64,000 bases of DNA from NCBI GenBank assembly GCA_000320545.1, contig ADNK01003025.1, positions 124,001-188,000 on the forward strand, written 5' to 3'. This document shows positions 27,355 to 37,424 of the stretch, one piece after another. A model generated the notes under the pieces. That model was not told the origin of the DNA. It did not search any database and saw only the letters and a program-made list of their open reading frames with translations. The first letter of the stretch is position 1; every line of letters begins with the position of its first letter. The translations under genes and the position numbers were made by a program. This DNA comes from Bigelowiella natans CCMP2755 (Eukaryota; Cercozoa; Chlorarachniophyceae).

Positions 27355-28359
27355 ACCAAGCTAGCAAGCTATAATAGCAAGCAGGCATATGTCGCACTCG
27401 ATCAGACGTGCGTTCGATTCAGTTGTATATGCACATCTAGTTATTAGACATGTGAGAGCGCGCGCATGTAAAAGCATGTCCCAGGCCACTATGCGCTAGG
27501 TGCTAGCTAGCTAGGTGAACATGTAATAAGACGGACATGCATGCAATTAATTGCAATTGAATTTGTTCAATGCTAGAATGGTCATCCTCATGTAGCTATG
27601 CAATGCAGCGGCTGCATGTGCGCATGATGCTTTCACTTTCATTATGGTGAATCTGTGATTCGCTCAGGGCGGGCAATTAACTGGTGTTGTGTAGTTGTCT
27701 CAATGCTCTACACATAGCTCTTGTGCGGTAATGACATCTAATCATGGCAGTGATGTTTCATTGTCCCCACAGGGTCTTCCTAGCTTGGGTGTTTTGTGAA
27801 TGATGACAATGTCGGGCATCGCTATCCTCTGTAGCTCAAATTCTCAGGTCATGTAACAGTCTAGTAGCCTTCGCTTGTGCAATCCTTTGTTCTTTTTAGC
27901 CACATCATGACCTACCTGTCGCACTGCCTAAGGCAAATGCGCAAGCATGCATGCATTGCACATGCAAACGTGCATGTCTTACATGCATCTGCTAAAGCTA
28001 TACTAGAGCACAACTAAACGCCTAGCGCACTGCCTGATGCAAGTACGCGCTTGGTGGTCATGACCGACCACAATGATTCTTTGTTCAATCCAGCATTTGT
28101 CACAGGCTACGTCGATGAAGGCAAGATGATGATGTCCATCGCATTTGTAGACGTCTGTTTGCATGGTATTGAGGAAACACTTTTGCCTCAATTTTCTTGG
28201 AGTGCTTGTTCTTGTCTTTCGGACTCCTTGCGGGATGCGCCGGATCATCCCTTGAGCGGAGAGCACCTGCAGCCCTCACACACTGTGTGCACACTGTTGT
28301 GCAACCTGCAACATGTCATGTGCTGCTAGCGCATGCACTGCGTTTCCATGATCATCTAG

Positions 28360-28360
<1 letters not shown>

Positions 28361-28389
<29 letters not shown>
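28361..28389. repeat. (TG)n microsatellite
   Basis: About fourteen uninterrupted TG units, followed after a short break by a second TG stretch (28395-28403). Confidence 0.95.
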
Positions 28390-28391
<2 letters not shown>

Positions 28392-29052
28392 CAGTGTGTG
28401 TGTGCGTAGCGTGTATCGCATTGCCATGTCATGTGGCATCTGCTGTTGTGTGTCCATGCTAGCATGTCTAGATGTGCATGCATGCACGCACACATGGAAT
28501 GGAGCCATGAAAGCCATGTTCGTGTGTGCGCGTGTGAACATGTGTGCATGGTTTACATGCACATGTGTTTTTCATGCCCACACATGCACCAAATGTGCCA
28601 ATGTGGAGCACACATGTTCTAAAAGCACATGTGAACTACCCAATGAACGTGTGTGCTAGACGACGCGCGGGCAATGCAAATGGCATGGCCACAGCTAGAT
28701 GGCTTTGCACAACCAAATCATGTGGACACATGTGTCCATGCACGTGTACGCGTAAGGAACACATGTACCCATGCACACCACATGTACCTAAAAAGCACAC
28801 ATGCTCTGTTCACATCCACACATGCACCAAACAAGCCACTACACATGTACCCATGGTGCACATGGATGCATGTATGTGCACGTGAGCCCCATCATTTGGC
28901 ACATGTGTAGCTATGGGCACATGTGAAGTACGCGATGTACACATGTCGTAGACGGCTACACGTACATGGACATGCATGTCCATGTGAAATGCATCAGGAT
29001 GATCGACTAACAATGAAAAAATGCAATCATTTCATTGCATCCGTCTCACATT

Positions 29053-29053
<1 letters not shown>

Positions 29054-29086
<33 letters not shown>
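29054..29086. repeat. (CA)n microsatellite
   Basis: Uninterrupted CA repeat within island A, downstream of the PWWP gene. Confidence 0.95.
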
Positions 29087-29089
<3 letters not shown>

Positions 29090-29484
29090 TAGACTGTGCT
29101 GAACACATGCAATGAGATGGCAACAAATTTGCATGGCTATGTTAGGATGGCCATTGAAAGAATTTAATCGTTTCATCACATCCGTGTCACACATGCAACA
29201 AATGCTGATGTGCACAATAGACGTCCATTGAAAACATTAAATCACTTCATTACATCCGTCTCACAATGGACTTCATGTCTCTCATGTGTGATTTGCTCGA
29301 TGCAAAATCTGGACAATGCACATGACAATCTGAAATCTGCGCAACTGTCGTTTGCAGACTGATCAACCTTTAATGTTGCTTCAACAGCTGCCCTTACATG
29401 CACAATCGCAAACATGACTAATTGTAAACCAGATAAGATTCATATAGTTATAGGTTCAATTTTGCGCCTGCATTCTCCGTCATT

Positions 29485-31047
29485 CTAGATACTTGTGAAA
29501 AATTTGTACATCCTGGCCTTCAATCCTGCTTTTTCTTTCTCAAAGTCCTTTCGTTTGACTTCCAATGCATTTTGCTGTTCTTCCAATTGTCGTTTGAGTG
29601 CTTGCAAGTTGTTCTTTTCTTGTTTCAATGCTTGCTTTTCTTTTTTCAATGCTTGTTTTTCTTCTTTTAATTTCTCTGTCAATCTAGCCTTTTTTACCTC
29701 GATTTCAGCTTCTTTCTTTTTGACTGCTGCCTCTCTTTCTTTCAACCGCACTTCCCTCATGAATGCACTGCCGAGTTCTGGTTTCTTTTCATCTGCTCCT
29801 AGATGTGCGGGCTGTTGTCTCTGGTGATCCACTTTGAGTGCCTGCCCATACCGAGTTTCACGCTGGTCATGGGTTGCAGCCTCAACATCTTCAGGCTCAG
29901 GTCTCATTTCAGACACAAACCCCTCTTCATCACTGCTAGTTTCTCCTTCAGTTTCTGAATCAAATTCTTCCTTGACATTGTTATTATCTTTTTTCTTGGC
30001 TTTTCCATCGTCTGCTTGCACTTCATCATCCATTTCCTTGAGTTCTTCAACATCTGCTTGCTTGGCTTCTGCATTGAGTGTATTTGCTTTCAACAAGACC
30101 TTTTGATCTTCGCAACAGTCCGTAGAGGGCGGTCCTGTGTACCAGGGACATACGTGCCTTTTGTCAACCCAGTTGTATTCTTTCTCATCCGTTGCGAGAA
30201 TCCACTTCACACACATTTTGCCTCTCTGTTTTGTTCTCATCATTTTTTCGGGTATTTCGGAGCGATGGAGAAGCTGGCCAGGCCACCAATCGTGACCAGA
30301 AAATTTGAACCAGTTGACATGTCCTTTTTTAGGTTTAAAATTGTTGTTCTTGCTTTCAATGATGAGTTCCTCGTCCAATTGTGGCTTCTGATTTCCAGCA
30401 ATGATTCGTCGTCGGATGCGCACACGTTTGTTCGATTCTATGTTTACACTCAACTTTCCTTCTTTCAGATAATTTTGGAGCAAATCTGTGATGTCAACAT
30501 TCCTTTGTCTCTTTGCAAGATCTAACGCATTCTCGACAAGTTTCTTAGGCGGCTGTTTGAGATGCTGTAGAATTTGTTGAACAATCAAGATGCGGTCGTA
30601 ATTCGCTTGTGCAATGTGTTCTAGGGGGGTTCGACGATGGTTGTCCTTGTGATTTAAGTCCGCGTTAGCTTTCATTAGCAAAGAGACCTCTTTGTGGGAT
30701 GCCAGATAATACATTGGAGTTTTACCGCACTCATCAGCTGCATTTACATCTGCTTTGAGCTTCAGGAGCTGTTCTACGTGTTGAACACCAGATTTCACAG
30801 CATGGTGGAGGATTGTCCGTCCCTTCAGGTCTGTGTGATTGATGTCAATTGGGCAACGCTTTTCCCTGAAAAAGTCTATCACTTTGTTCCAGTCGCGGCA
30901 GTGAGCATAATTGAATATCCGCTTTGCGGTTTGATCATCGTTGTCACTTGGCGGTTTGACACCGGCATCAGTCTTCCTTCTAACTCTCCGACCATTGCCT
31001 CTGCGTGGAGTATTTAAACTCTTTTGCGGTAATGTCCCCCTTTTCAT
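29485..31047 (-). CDS. Ankyrin-repeat and PWWP-domain protein, 520 aa, intronless
   Basis: A single ORF from ATG at 31047 to TAG. The N-terminus is basic. Residues about 42-165 form ankyrin-like repeats (GRTILHHAVKSGV, GKTPMYYLA, RRTPLEHIAQ). Residues about 235-310 are a PWWP-type domain with the diagnostic core read as HDWWPG, then VKWILATDEKEYNWV. An acidic region follows, and residues about 435-515 are a Lys/Glu/Gln-rich coiled coil. PWWP domains bind methylated histone tails and DNA, so a nuclear chromatin-reader role is likely, with the ankyrin part as a protein-binding module. It is intronless, unlike most neighbours, and stands close to LINE debris, so a retrogene origin is possible. 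Confidence 0.85.
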   Translation of the reverse strand: MKRGTLPQKSLNTPRRGNGRRVRRKTDAGVKPPSDNDDQTAKRIFNYAHCRDWNKVIDFFREKRCPIDINHTDLKGRTILHHAVKSGVQHVEQLLKLKADVNAADECGKTPMYYLASHKEVSLLMKANADLNHKDNHRRTPLEHIAQANYDRILIVQQILQHLKQPPKKLVENALDLAKRQRNVDITDLLQNYLKEGKLSVNIESNKRVRIRRRIIAGNQKPQLDEELIIESKNNNFKPKKGHVNWFKFSGHDWWPGQLLHRSEIPEKMMRTKQRGKMCVKWILATDEKEYNWVDKRHVCPWYTGPPSTDCCEDQKVLLKANTLNAEAKQADVEELKEMDDEVQADDGKAKKKDNNNVKEEFDSETEGETSSDEEGFVSEMRPEPEDVEAATHDQRETRYGQALKVDHQRQQPAHLGADEKKPELGSAFMREVRLKEREAAVKKKEAEIEVKKARLTEKLKEEKQALKKEKQALKQEKNNLQALKRQLEEQQNALEVKRKDFEKEKAGLKARMYKFFTSI

Positions 31048-31156
31048 TCTCTTGTGAGAATCTGAGCTGGAAGGAAAAATCGTTGGATTTGCGCAACCTT
31101 CATGATGAAAAAAATTAATTCAATTTGCTGTGCTCATGAACAAGTCTTTGTGTGTT

Positions 31157-31187
<31 letters not shown>

Positions 31188-31226
31188 CTGTCTAGGTGCT
31201 CTTGTGATGTGTGAATGCACATGTTT

Positions 31227-31268
<42 letters not shown>

Positions 31269-31640
31269 ACTTCCTCCCCATGCGCACGTGAACACACCGA
31301 GATTGTGTGCAGTGTGAAATGTTGATTTTCATGATTTGAGATTCACTTTGGATTGGGTCGTCACCTTGGAGTCTATGTGAAGCTTCTGGTATTGGCGACT
31401 TGTTTTGGCGACTCTGTGGTCCTTGAAATGCAATTCTGTTCTCACTGGTCCATTTAATCGTCCGATGGGACGACAACCTCAATTTCACCTCAACGACTCC
31501 GAACAATTCGTTGTTCTGAGCTTGTTTTGTCATCACCATCACTTGATTTCACCTCAAAATGCAGGTTAATTCATGGTGAAAGACAGATTTTGTGTGAACA
31601 AATTCAAATTTTTGCGGTTGAAAACTTGAATTCTGACAAC
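31048..31640. other. Divergent upstream region with microsatellites
   Basis: This is the 5' flank of the PWWP gene. It contains (TG)n at 31160-31186 and (CT)n at 31230-31266. A 91-codon minus-strand ORF (31267-31542) has no recognisable domain and is probably leader or chance. Confidence 0.5.
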
Positions 31641-32370
31641 GCTCCCCCCTCATCACCTCTTTTTTCATGGGAAAAGGCCACCGTGTGGGGCGATCAATGA
31701 TAGACATAGTAATAGCATGTGTAATGCATATGTGACATTACGTGTCTGTGATGAGACATGGCAATGGCACATGTGATGTGCACATGACATCACGTGTCTG
31801 TGACATCACGGGACAAGCGTGAACAAAGAAAAGCGCGCACACGACTTGTTGGTCCTTGAGCAGTCGTGTGAGAAGATGAGGGATGGTCTGGCGGGTCTGA
31901 GTCAAACATTCCAAAGTGAACGCAAGGCGTTGAAACACCTCTGTGCACGTGCGTCCATCGTCGGGGAACCAGTTCCCAACCCCGTCGCCAATGTGTGACA
32001 GTGAACCCTCTGCTCACATGCGCGCATCGACAAGTTCGTCTTCAAGTTGCTCCACGTGCGATTCCACGTCAAAAAGATTGATGGAGGTCATTGGTCCGCT
32101 CGACGTGCGTCGATGGTGCACGACGTGCCAGCGTGGTGACCGTGTCGGCAGCAAGCTCCGTCGTTCCACCAGAACACCCGGATTCTCTGCATCATCGGTC
32201 AGTTCGTCGTCGTCTGGTGCTTCTTCCGGCACAAGTGTGATCGAGTGAGCTCGAGGATGGTGTTGTTGCTGTGGTGGGCCAGCCAGCCAGTGGGGTGCAA
32301 AACACCATTGCCCACAAGGAAGTCTGCCATCCGAGCAGGTCCTGCTTCGAACGAGTTCGGAGTGAAGCAT
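31641..32370. other. Repeat-derived region without a supported gene
   Basis: Near-repeats such as ACATCACGTGTCTGTGACATCA (in two part-copies near 31735-31810) occur here. Several short ORFs overlap on both strands, none with a domain. It lies on the 3' side of the LINE-like array and may be older element debris. Confidence 0.35.
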
Positions 32371-32460
32371 GAACAATGAACAATGAACAATGATGACGAA
32401 CCACGTTTCCAAAACGTTGCAAGACACTTGCAGTGTGCGAAACGCAGTGCCTCGAACTGG
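32371..32460 (-). repeat. LINE tail module, copy C
   Basis: Contains AACAATG x3 on the plus strand (32372-32392), then a hairpin ACGTTT-CCA-AAACGT and a hairpin TGCAAG-ACA-CTTGCA, ending in CCTCGAACTGG. The same module occurs at 33745-33841 and in part at 34148-34199. Confidence 0.85.
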
Positions 32461-32615
32461 CTTCAGTGAGGACTGTGACCAGCAAATCAACCAGCTGGTT
32501 TTTCAAAATGGCATGACTCAGTCATTGTGAAGCAATGACACTGGCGGCAAAGTTCTGGCGGCGCAAGGCCTCCACTCTGAGCAAAAACTTCCTGAAGGCC
32601 ATGTCCACACAACGA

Positions 32616-32790
32616 GAGAGCCCTGATGCACATGATCATGCACGTGCAGGCTCTCACGTGCAACCGGTGTGCAAACACAAGTGGTCAAGTGCACACGTTC
32701 CATGCGGACACGTGCAGTTGACCACGTGTGTCTTGGAGAACTTTGCACGAGAGAGCCCCAATGCACACAATCACACGCACGTAGGCTCTC
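32616..32790. repeat. 175-bp fold-back (imperfect palindrome) in the LINE 3' UTR
   Basis: Each end (32616-32655 and 32751-32790) is a 40-bp unit starting GAGAGCC and ending GGCTCTC. The inner arms 32649-32663 and 32743-32757 pair at 14 of 15 positions. The centre 32681-32725 is a further hairpin with the perfect arms GTGGTCAA/TTGACCAC. The whole can fold into one long stem or into three hairpins. Confidence 0.8.
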
Positions 32791-33744
32791 ACCAACGATC
32801 CACGTTTGGATCATCTGAGGGCCCCCCCAGCAAAACTTTGGTTTTGAAAGAGTCTGGAGCGTCAAAGAATGAAGAGTGGAAGGAAGAAGCTGGGCCCAGA
32901 GCTGATCTCGTGCACGAGAGAAGTTTGTTTCTCTCTGCATTCAAGTGAGTGCAATGATGGATGAGGTGGTTGACACTTTGAACAACTTCAGCATTGCAAA
33001 GAGGACAAACCGAGGAAGAGGGGGGCAAATTGTGAACTTTGGCCCTGTGTTCTTCAGTTTCGCAAGTCCCAGCGCGGAGCTGAAGTTTGATCAACACTCC
33101 TGAATTGTCATGCCAATCATCGAGATGACACTCAAACAATCTGGAAGCTGGCCTTCCAATGTGGCTCTTCGCCCAGGCTCTGAGTTTGCAGATTGGGGCA
33201 TCGGGTTTGACGCACGAATGAAAGCTGCGACACAAGTTGCCATTGGTGGACAGATGAGCCCTGACTCTTCGATTGAGGTCAAGATCAACCAGTTTTGGAC
33301 AGGTCTGGTCCAAGTTGACCAACACGTCCAAGCCACAGGCAGATGGGCCACAGGCAGTGATGCGGAGTGAACACTGGCAAAAGGGAAGTGTCAAGCAAGG
33401 AGTCAAGCTAGCAAGTCTGCCCGATCCTGGAGATTTGACTGCTCCGGCTGAAAAACGAACAGCGGCAGAACCAATCCGCAAGTGCACGCCCCGTGGAAAG
33501 CCACCTGTGACAAACCAAACAGCTGCACGGGCTGGTGTGAGTGTCAGAAGTGCTGGACGATGGTGGAATGATGTGTGGAATGCTTCCGAAGGGGACCTAG
33601 TTTCGGATGTGTTGCAGGCCAGAGGCCAGCCATCGAAAGTGAAGAAAAGCGTGGTGTCGAGAGTGCACAGGGGGGCAGTGAACAACAACACGGGTGCAAG
33701 TGGCAACGTGAAGTTTGCTGTGACAAAAGAAGACACATTGCGCA
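32789..33744 (-). pseudogene. Fragment of non-LTR retrotransposon ORF (C-terminal zinc-knuckle region)
   Basis: The recognisable part is the last 120 or so codons: a LxLRAGT segment, HRAKVHN, CPLCNAEVVQSVNHLIHHC and a Ser/Phe-rich end. The frame continues upstream into the adjoining copy's tail repeat (up to 33934), so its beginning is an artefact of element stacking. The RT palm motifs are absent. Confidence 0.6.
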
Positions 33745-34147
33745 GAACAATGAACAATGAACAATGAACAATGATGGCGAACTGCACTTCCAAAGTGTTG
33801 CAAGACGTTTGCAGTGTGCGAAGTGCAGTGCCTCGAACTGGCGCAGAACGGATGCGAGCTGGTGGAGGAAGAAGCGAGGAGCAAGAACAAACGTGAATCA
33901 AGGGCCAAGATGGGCAGATCCACGAAGTGCACAATGCTTGGTGCGATGAGTCTCATCACCAACACCAAGAGACGCGTGAAGTGCAAAACCCAGTCCAGAA
34001 CAACCGCCGAGTCTTCTTTGAGAAATCCAGTTCTTGCCACTGTGTGGCCAAAACTGTGCACGAACCAGAGAATCTGCCAAACGTTGAACCGTCGTTGTTG
34101 TTCAACACGGACGCCACTGACTTTCTCTTTGGCATCCAGAGGGTGTC
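33745..34147 (-). mobile_element. LINE-like copy B, severely 5'-truncated
   Basis: Begins (3' end, minus strand) with four AACAATG heptamers at 33746-33773 and the two-hairpin tail module up to 33841. About 300 bp of further element sequence follows without a recognisable domain. Its right edge meets the heptamer tail of copy A. Confidence 0.6.
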
Positions 34148-34199
34148 AATGAACAATGAACAATGAACAATGATGATGGACCACATTTCCAAAGTGTCC
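34148..34199 (-). mobile_element. LINE-like copy A tail remnant
   Basis: Three AACAATG heptamers (34152-34172), then the hairpin ACATTT-CCA-AAGTGT. After that the similarity to copies B and C stops. Its other boundary is not visible. Confidence 0.55.
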
Positions 34200-34672
34200 A
34201 ATTTGGATTGATGAGTCGCACTTGGATCGAATCTGGGCCACTGCGAGTCGTACTTTTACCAGTTCCATTTCAAAGTGGACTTCAAAGTGAGTTTCATCAG
34301 TGCGACAACAGAAACCTGCAAATTTTAAAAAGGAAACGGCCTCTTACAGTTGCGTATCCAAGCGAACCTTTTACAAGCGACGGAACACGGAGGGGGAGAA
34401 AGATTTTCCCAACGCTGAGATCTTCGAATCAATCTTCCTCTGTCCCTTCTTTTCACATTCATTGGAATATATGAGCAAGCTCTAAGCCTTACGTGCAGTT
34501 TCCAGCTCAGTTGTAGTTGTTGGTTTCTTGCTTCAAAGCCCATTCGTTTCGAGGCGCACTTTCGCCGGTGTGTGCATTCATTTCCAGGCAGTTAAGTGAT
34601 TCTCTTGGAATACAGCCGAGGCCCACAGCCGACAAGAGTCCAGAGAAGGAGGGGATTATCTCTTGTCACGTA
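34200..34672. promoter_or_regulatory. 5' flank/leader of the amino-acid permease gene
   Basis: No gene. An in-frame open stretch extends upstream of the chosen ATG to about 34517 but has no ATG, so it is likely 5' UTR. Promoter elements cannot be named with confidence. Confidence 0.4.
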
Positions 34673-36908
34673 ATGATCTCTCTCAAACCTCTCAGCCCGC
34701 CTAATTACGGCTCAGCTAAATTTGGCGCGAACAACGTCAGGCACGAAAACAGCAGCACATCTGGCGAGGGTGACCCGGTGGGACCCGCATGCGCGGGCTC
34801 CAGATTGCCAGTAATTACAAGGAAAGGCTACAGTGCTGAAGAAGTTGGTGAGGCGCTAAATGGCATTCACTTCTCGGTGGGGAAGCACGTCGTTCAGCAG
34901 GGCGATAGTAGTGGCGAATACGATAGTGTTTCCAACTATAAGAATCATAATCTGGAGCATAAGAATCAAAATAAACAAAATGTCGTGGACAAAAATCTTG
35001 TGACCGACACCCAAGCAGCTATGCATGGCATCACGCCGTACTCTGACCTGACAGGGTTCGCAATGTGTATGAACTACATCGTTGGGACGGGCTGTTTCGG
35101 CCTGCCCTTCGCCTTCGCAGAGGCTGGCTTGGCGATGAATACCTGCCTTCTCTTGGGAGGTGGAATACTAGCCATGATCTCCATGAACTACACAATTGAG
35201 TTTCTCGCGCGCGCAGAAGCAATTTCCTCTCTCCGGCCCGGCCAAGCACCAAATCATCGAATCACATTTCGCCGCTTTGACTTCTTAAAAGTCTCGGGTA
35301 TATTCGCGGGGCGAACGGGAACCTTGCTAATGCAGATTCCTCTCTTTATCAGCGCTCTTGGAACATTGTGGTCCTTCTCGTCGATGTTTTCCTCCTCAAC
35401 TGCGAACGTCTTTACCACTTACTTCCTCTCGAAGCACTGTAATGTGTACAGGTCGTTGTTTCTCTCCTACCCCTCCTTTTCTTCCTCCTTCTTCATGTCG
35501 TCATCGTCGTTGTAGTTAGTCATCGTTTATTCCTTCACTGTAATTACAGTTGGGCATTCATTTTTTAAAAAGAAACAGAATCAAAAAATAAGTGTGTAGG
35601 AATTAGTCAGTGCTCTGTTTTGGATGGAGCGAACGAAGCATATAATGCAAAACGCTCTTTCCCCCTTCCTCTTTTCAACACATATTTTATATTTGATGGC
35701 TGTATGATCATTACCTATGATATTAAAAGCGACCCGACAAGCCAGTGCGTCTCAACCTATCTGCTCTTTATGGGGATCTTCGCCGCTGTAGTAATTTTCC
35801 TTGTGTTAATGGACATGTCCGAGCAGGCCACCGTGCAGAAATACCTCACTTTATACCGGGTCAAAATTACTTTCACATGCAATGTTGCAATGATGACAGC
35901 AAATATTAGAACGAATCTATTTTTGTGCGGAGGATGCTCTTTTTGTGTTATCTCTCACCTTTCTCGTGTCGAATCTATTAGCACAGCTAGAAGACAAATG
36001 ATGGAGAGATTTATTTTCTTTACCGCCTAGTTGTAAACGACGTGCCCTGAATTCTGTATTAGGTTCTGGCCCTCGGAGCGATGTTTGTGACGTTGGTAGT
36101 CAAAGTCAACGAGGATGGTCTTCCTGCAATGGAGCATCGTGCTCGCCTAATTGGAGCCTGGAACCTTGGCGAATTCGCCAAGGGCTTTGGACCGTGTATG
36201 CTCGCGATCAATTGCCATTACAACATCCCCAACGTTATCCAGCCGCTACGCTCAAAAGCTAATGTCCGCGTCGTTCCTCAGTTAGCACTTGGGGTGGCTA
36301 TAGTACTATACCTCTTCCTGGGGATATTGGGAGCACTGGCCTTCGACAATATAAGCCCGATGGTGAGCCTCAACTGGGCAAGCTACACCGCCTGTGGAGG
36401 GGGCTGGGACTTGTGCATTGATGACGCTGCCGCCCCCTACTACGCCGGCGCTCGGAGAATCTATGCGCACACCATTCGGCTTTTCATCGTTCTCTTTCCT
36501 GTCTTCAATATCATCTCGACATATCCAATGATTTGCCTCACGCTAGGTGATAACATTACACTGGCGGTTCCAGATAGCGTCAAGCGGCGGATAAGTCACA
36601 CTACAGTGACCGGCATTGCACGAATCTGCTGTGTATTACCTCCAATAGCACTCGCTGCAGTGTTTAAGAAGCTTGATGTCATTTTCAGCATCGCAGGTAT
36701 TTTTGGGTTCACCCTCCAACTGACGATGCCGTGCTACCTCAATCTACTCACCATCGACTACTGTGAGGAAACTTACGGGAAAGGGAGCAGTGTAACCCCC
36801 TTCTCGCTTGGATTTCTGAGCTGGCGCTGCGTCGTTCAGGCGTTGTTCCTTTTAAGCTTTGTCATGGTTGGAATTGCTTTCGTGAATGTCCTGCCGCATA
36901 TCGTGTAA
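34673..36908 (+). CDS. AAAP-family amino-acid permease, about 584 aa
   Basis: Three exons: 34673-35451, 35730-35859, 36063-36908 (TAA); both introns are GT-AG and keep frame. A hydrophilic N-terminus of about 120 residues precedes the transporter core. The core opens with the family signature GTGCFGLPFAFAEAGL in the first membrane helix, includes MDMSEQATVQKYL between helices, and ends with several hydrophobic helices (about ten or eleven in all). AAAP proteins move neutral or aromatic amino acids with protons or sodium across the plasma or vacuolar membrane; substrate cannot be told here. The ATG at 34673 is the first in the frame. The middle exon was placed by reading frame and family pattern, so its edges are a little less sure. 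Confidence 0.85.
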
Positions 36909-37240
36909 TCATGTAAAACGATGGAAATCTGGTATAAATCTGATAGCTAATGTCTATTGTTAAAGTTCATTAGAACCTTCAGAGTAGCTTGCTCGCTCCT
37001 GCCATGCAACGCACCTTTACTAATATCTGATGCATGACCTTGCCCTGCTTCGCATTTGAGAAAGTAAATAATCAGCACTGCGATGCATGATAATATATAC
37101 GACACTACTTACAATTTCGGCATCGTCATATGTGAACTTAATGAGCGGCCACGCCATGTGGTTACCCTACACTCTTCAGACGCAATTAGCTACGCGAGGG
37201 CTATATGTGTGCATAATGTTTATAGCGCATGCTATATCAT

Positions 37241-37276
37241 AGAGACAGAGCTCTCTTAAGAGAGCATTGTGTCTCT
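37241..37276 (+). repeat. Hairpin element, copy 1
   Basis: Outer arms AGAGACA/TGTCTCT flank the perfect 16-bp palindrome GCTCTCTTAAGAGAGC. Confidence 0.75.
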
Positions 37277-37389
37277 AGTTAATATTCTATACATATATGC
37301 TATATAGCTCCGCATTTCCTTTCAACATCTGTTCGGATGGAAAAAGATATTTACAACAAATGCACATGTGTTCGACACAATGTGTCTAA

Positions 37390-37424
37390 AGAGATAGAGC
37401 TCTCTTAGCAGAGTGCTGGTCTCT
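37390..37424 (+). repeat. Hairpin element, copy 2
   Basis: Same start (AGAGATAGAGCTCTCTTA) as copy 1 with one change, and a diverged right arm that still closes with TCTCT. The sixth pair changes from C-G to T-G. Confidence 0.65.

Larger units (their letters stand above)
26641..29484. other. Convergent intergenic island A, rich in nested palindromes
   Basis: No supported gene lies here. From about 27100 the sequence is dominated by CATG, CTAG, TGCA and GTAC words in nested palindromes, for example the perfect 18-bp palindrome at 27337-27354 and GCTAGCTAGCTAG at 27502-27514. CACATG/CATGTG runs dominate 28400-29000. (TG)n occurs at 28361-28389 and (CA)n at 29054-29086. The short ORFs through the CA/TG tracts are compositional. 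Confidence 0.7.
32371..33744 (-). mobile_element. LINE-like retroelement copy C, 5'-truncated, ending in a heptamer tail
   Basis: Read on the minus strand, an open frame (about 33744 to 32789) ends with the C-terminal region typical of non-LTR reverse transcriptase proteins: LQLRAGTC, then a CPLC-x(12)-HHC zinc knuckle near 33007-32951. A 3' UTR of about 400 nt follows, containing a fold-back (32616-32790), then two small hairpins and three TTCATTG heptamers (32392-32372). No RT catalytic core is present, so the copy is truncated. The family assignment rests on the zinc knuckle context and the tail structure. Confidence 0.65.

Noticed and set aside
27395-27425. GTTCGATTC resembling a tRNA T-loop box
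   Set aside because: No matching A-box or cloverleaf can be drawn upstream; it lies within the palindromic island.
28352-28910. Several His/Thr- or Cys/Val-rich ORFs
   Set aside because: They are translations of (TG)n/(CA)n and CACATG runs.
29495-30525. Plus-strand ORFs of 90-169 codons opposite the PWWP gene
   Set aside because: They are antisense shadows of its coding sequence.
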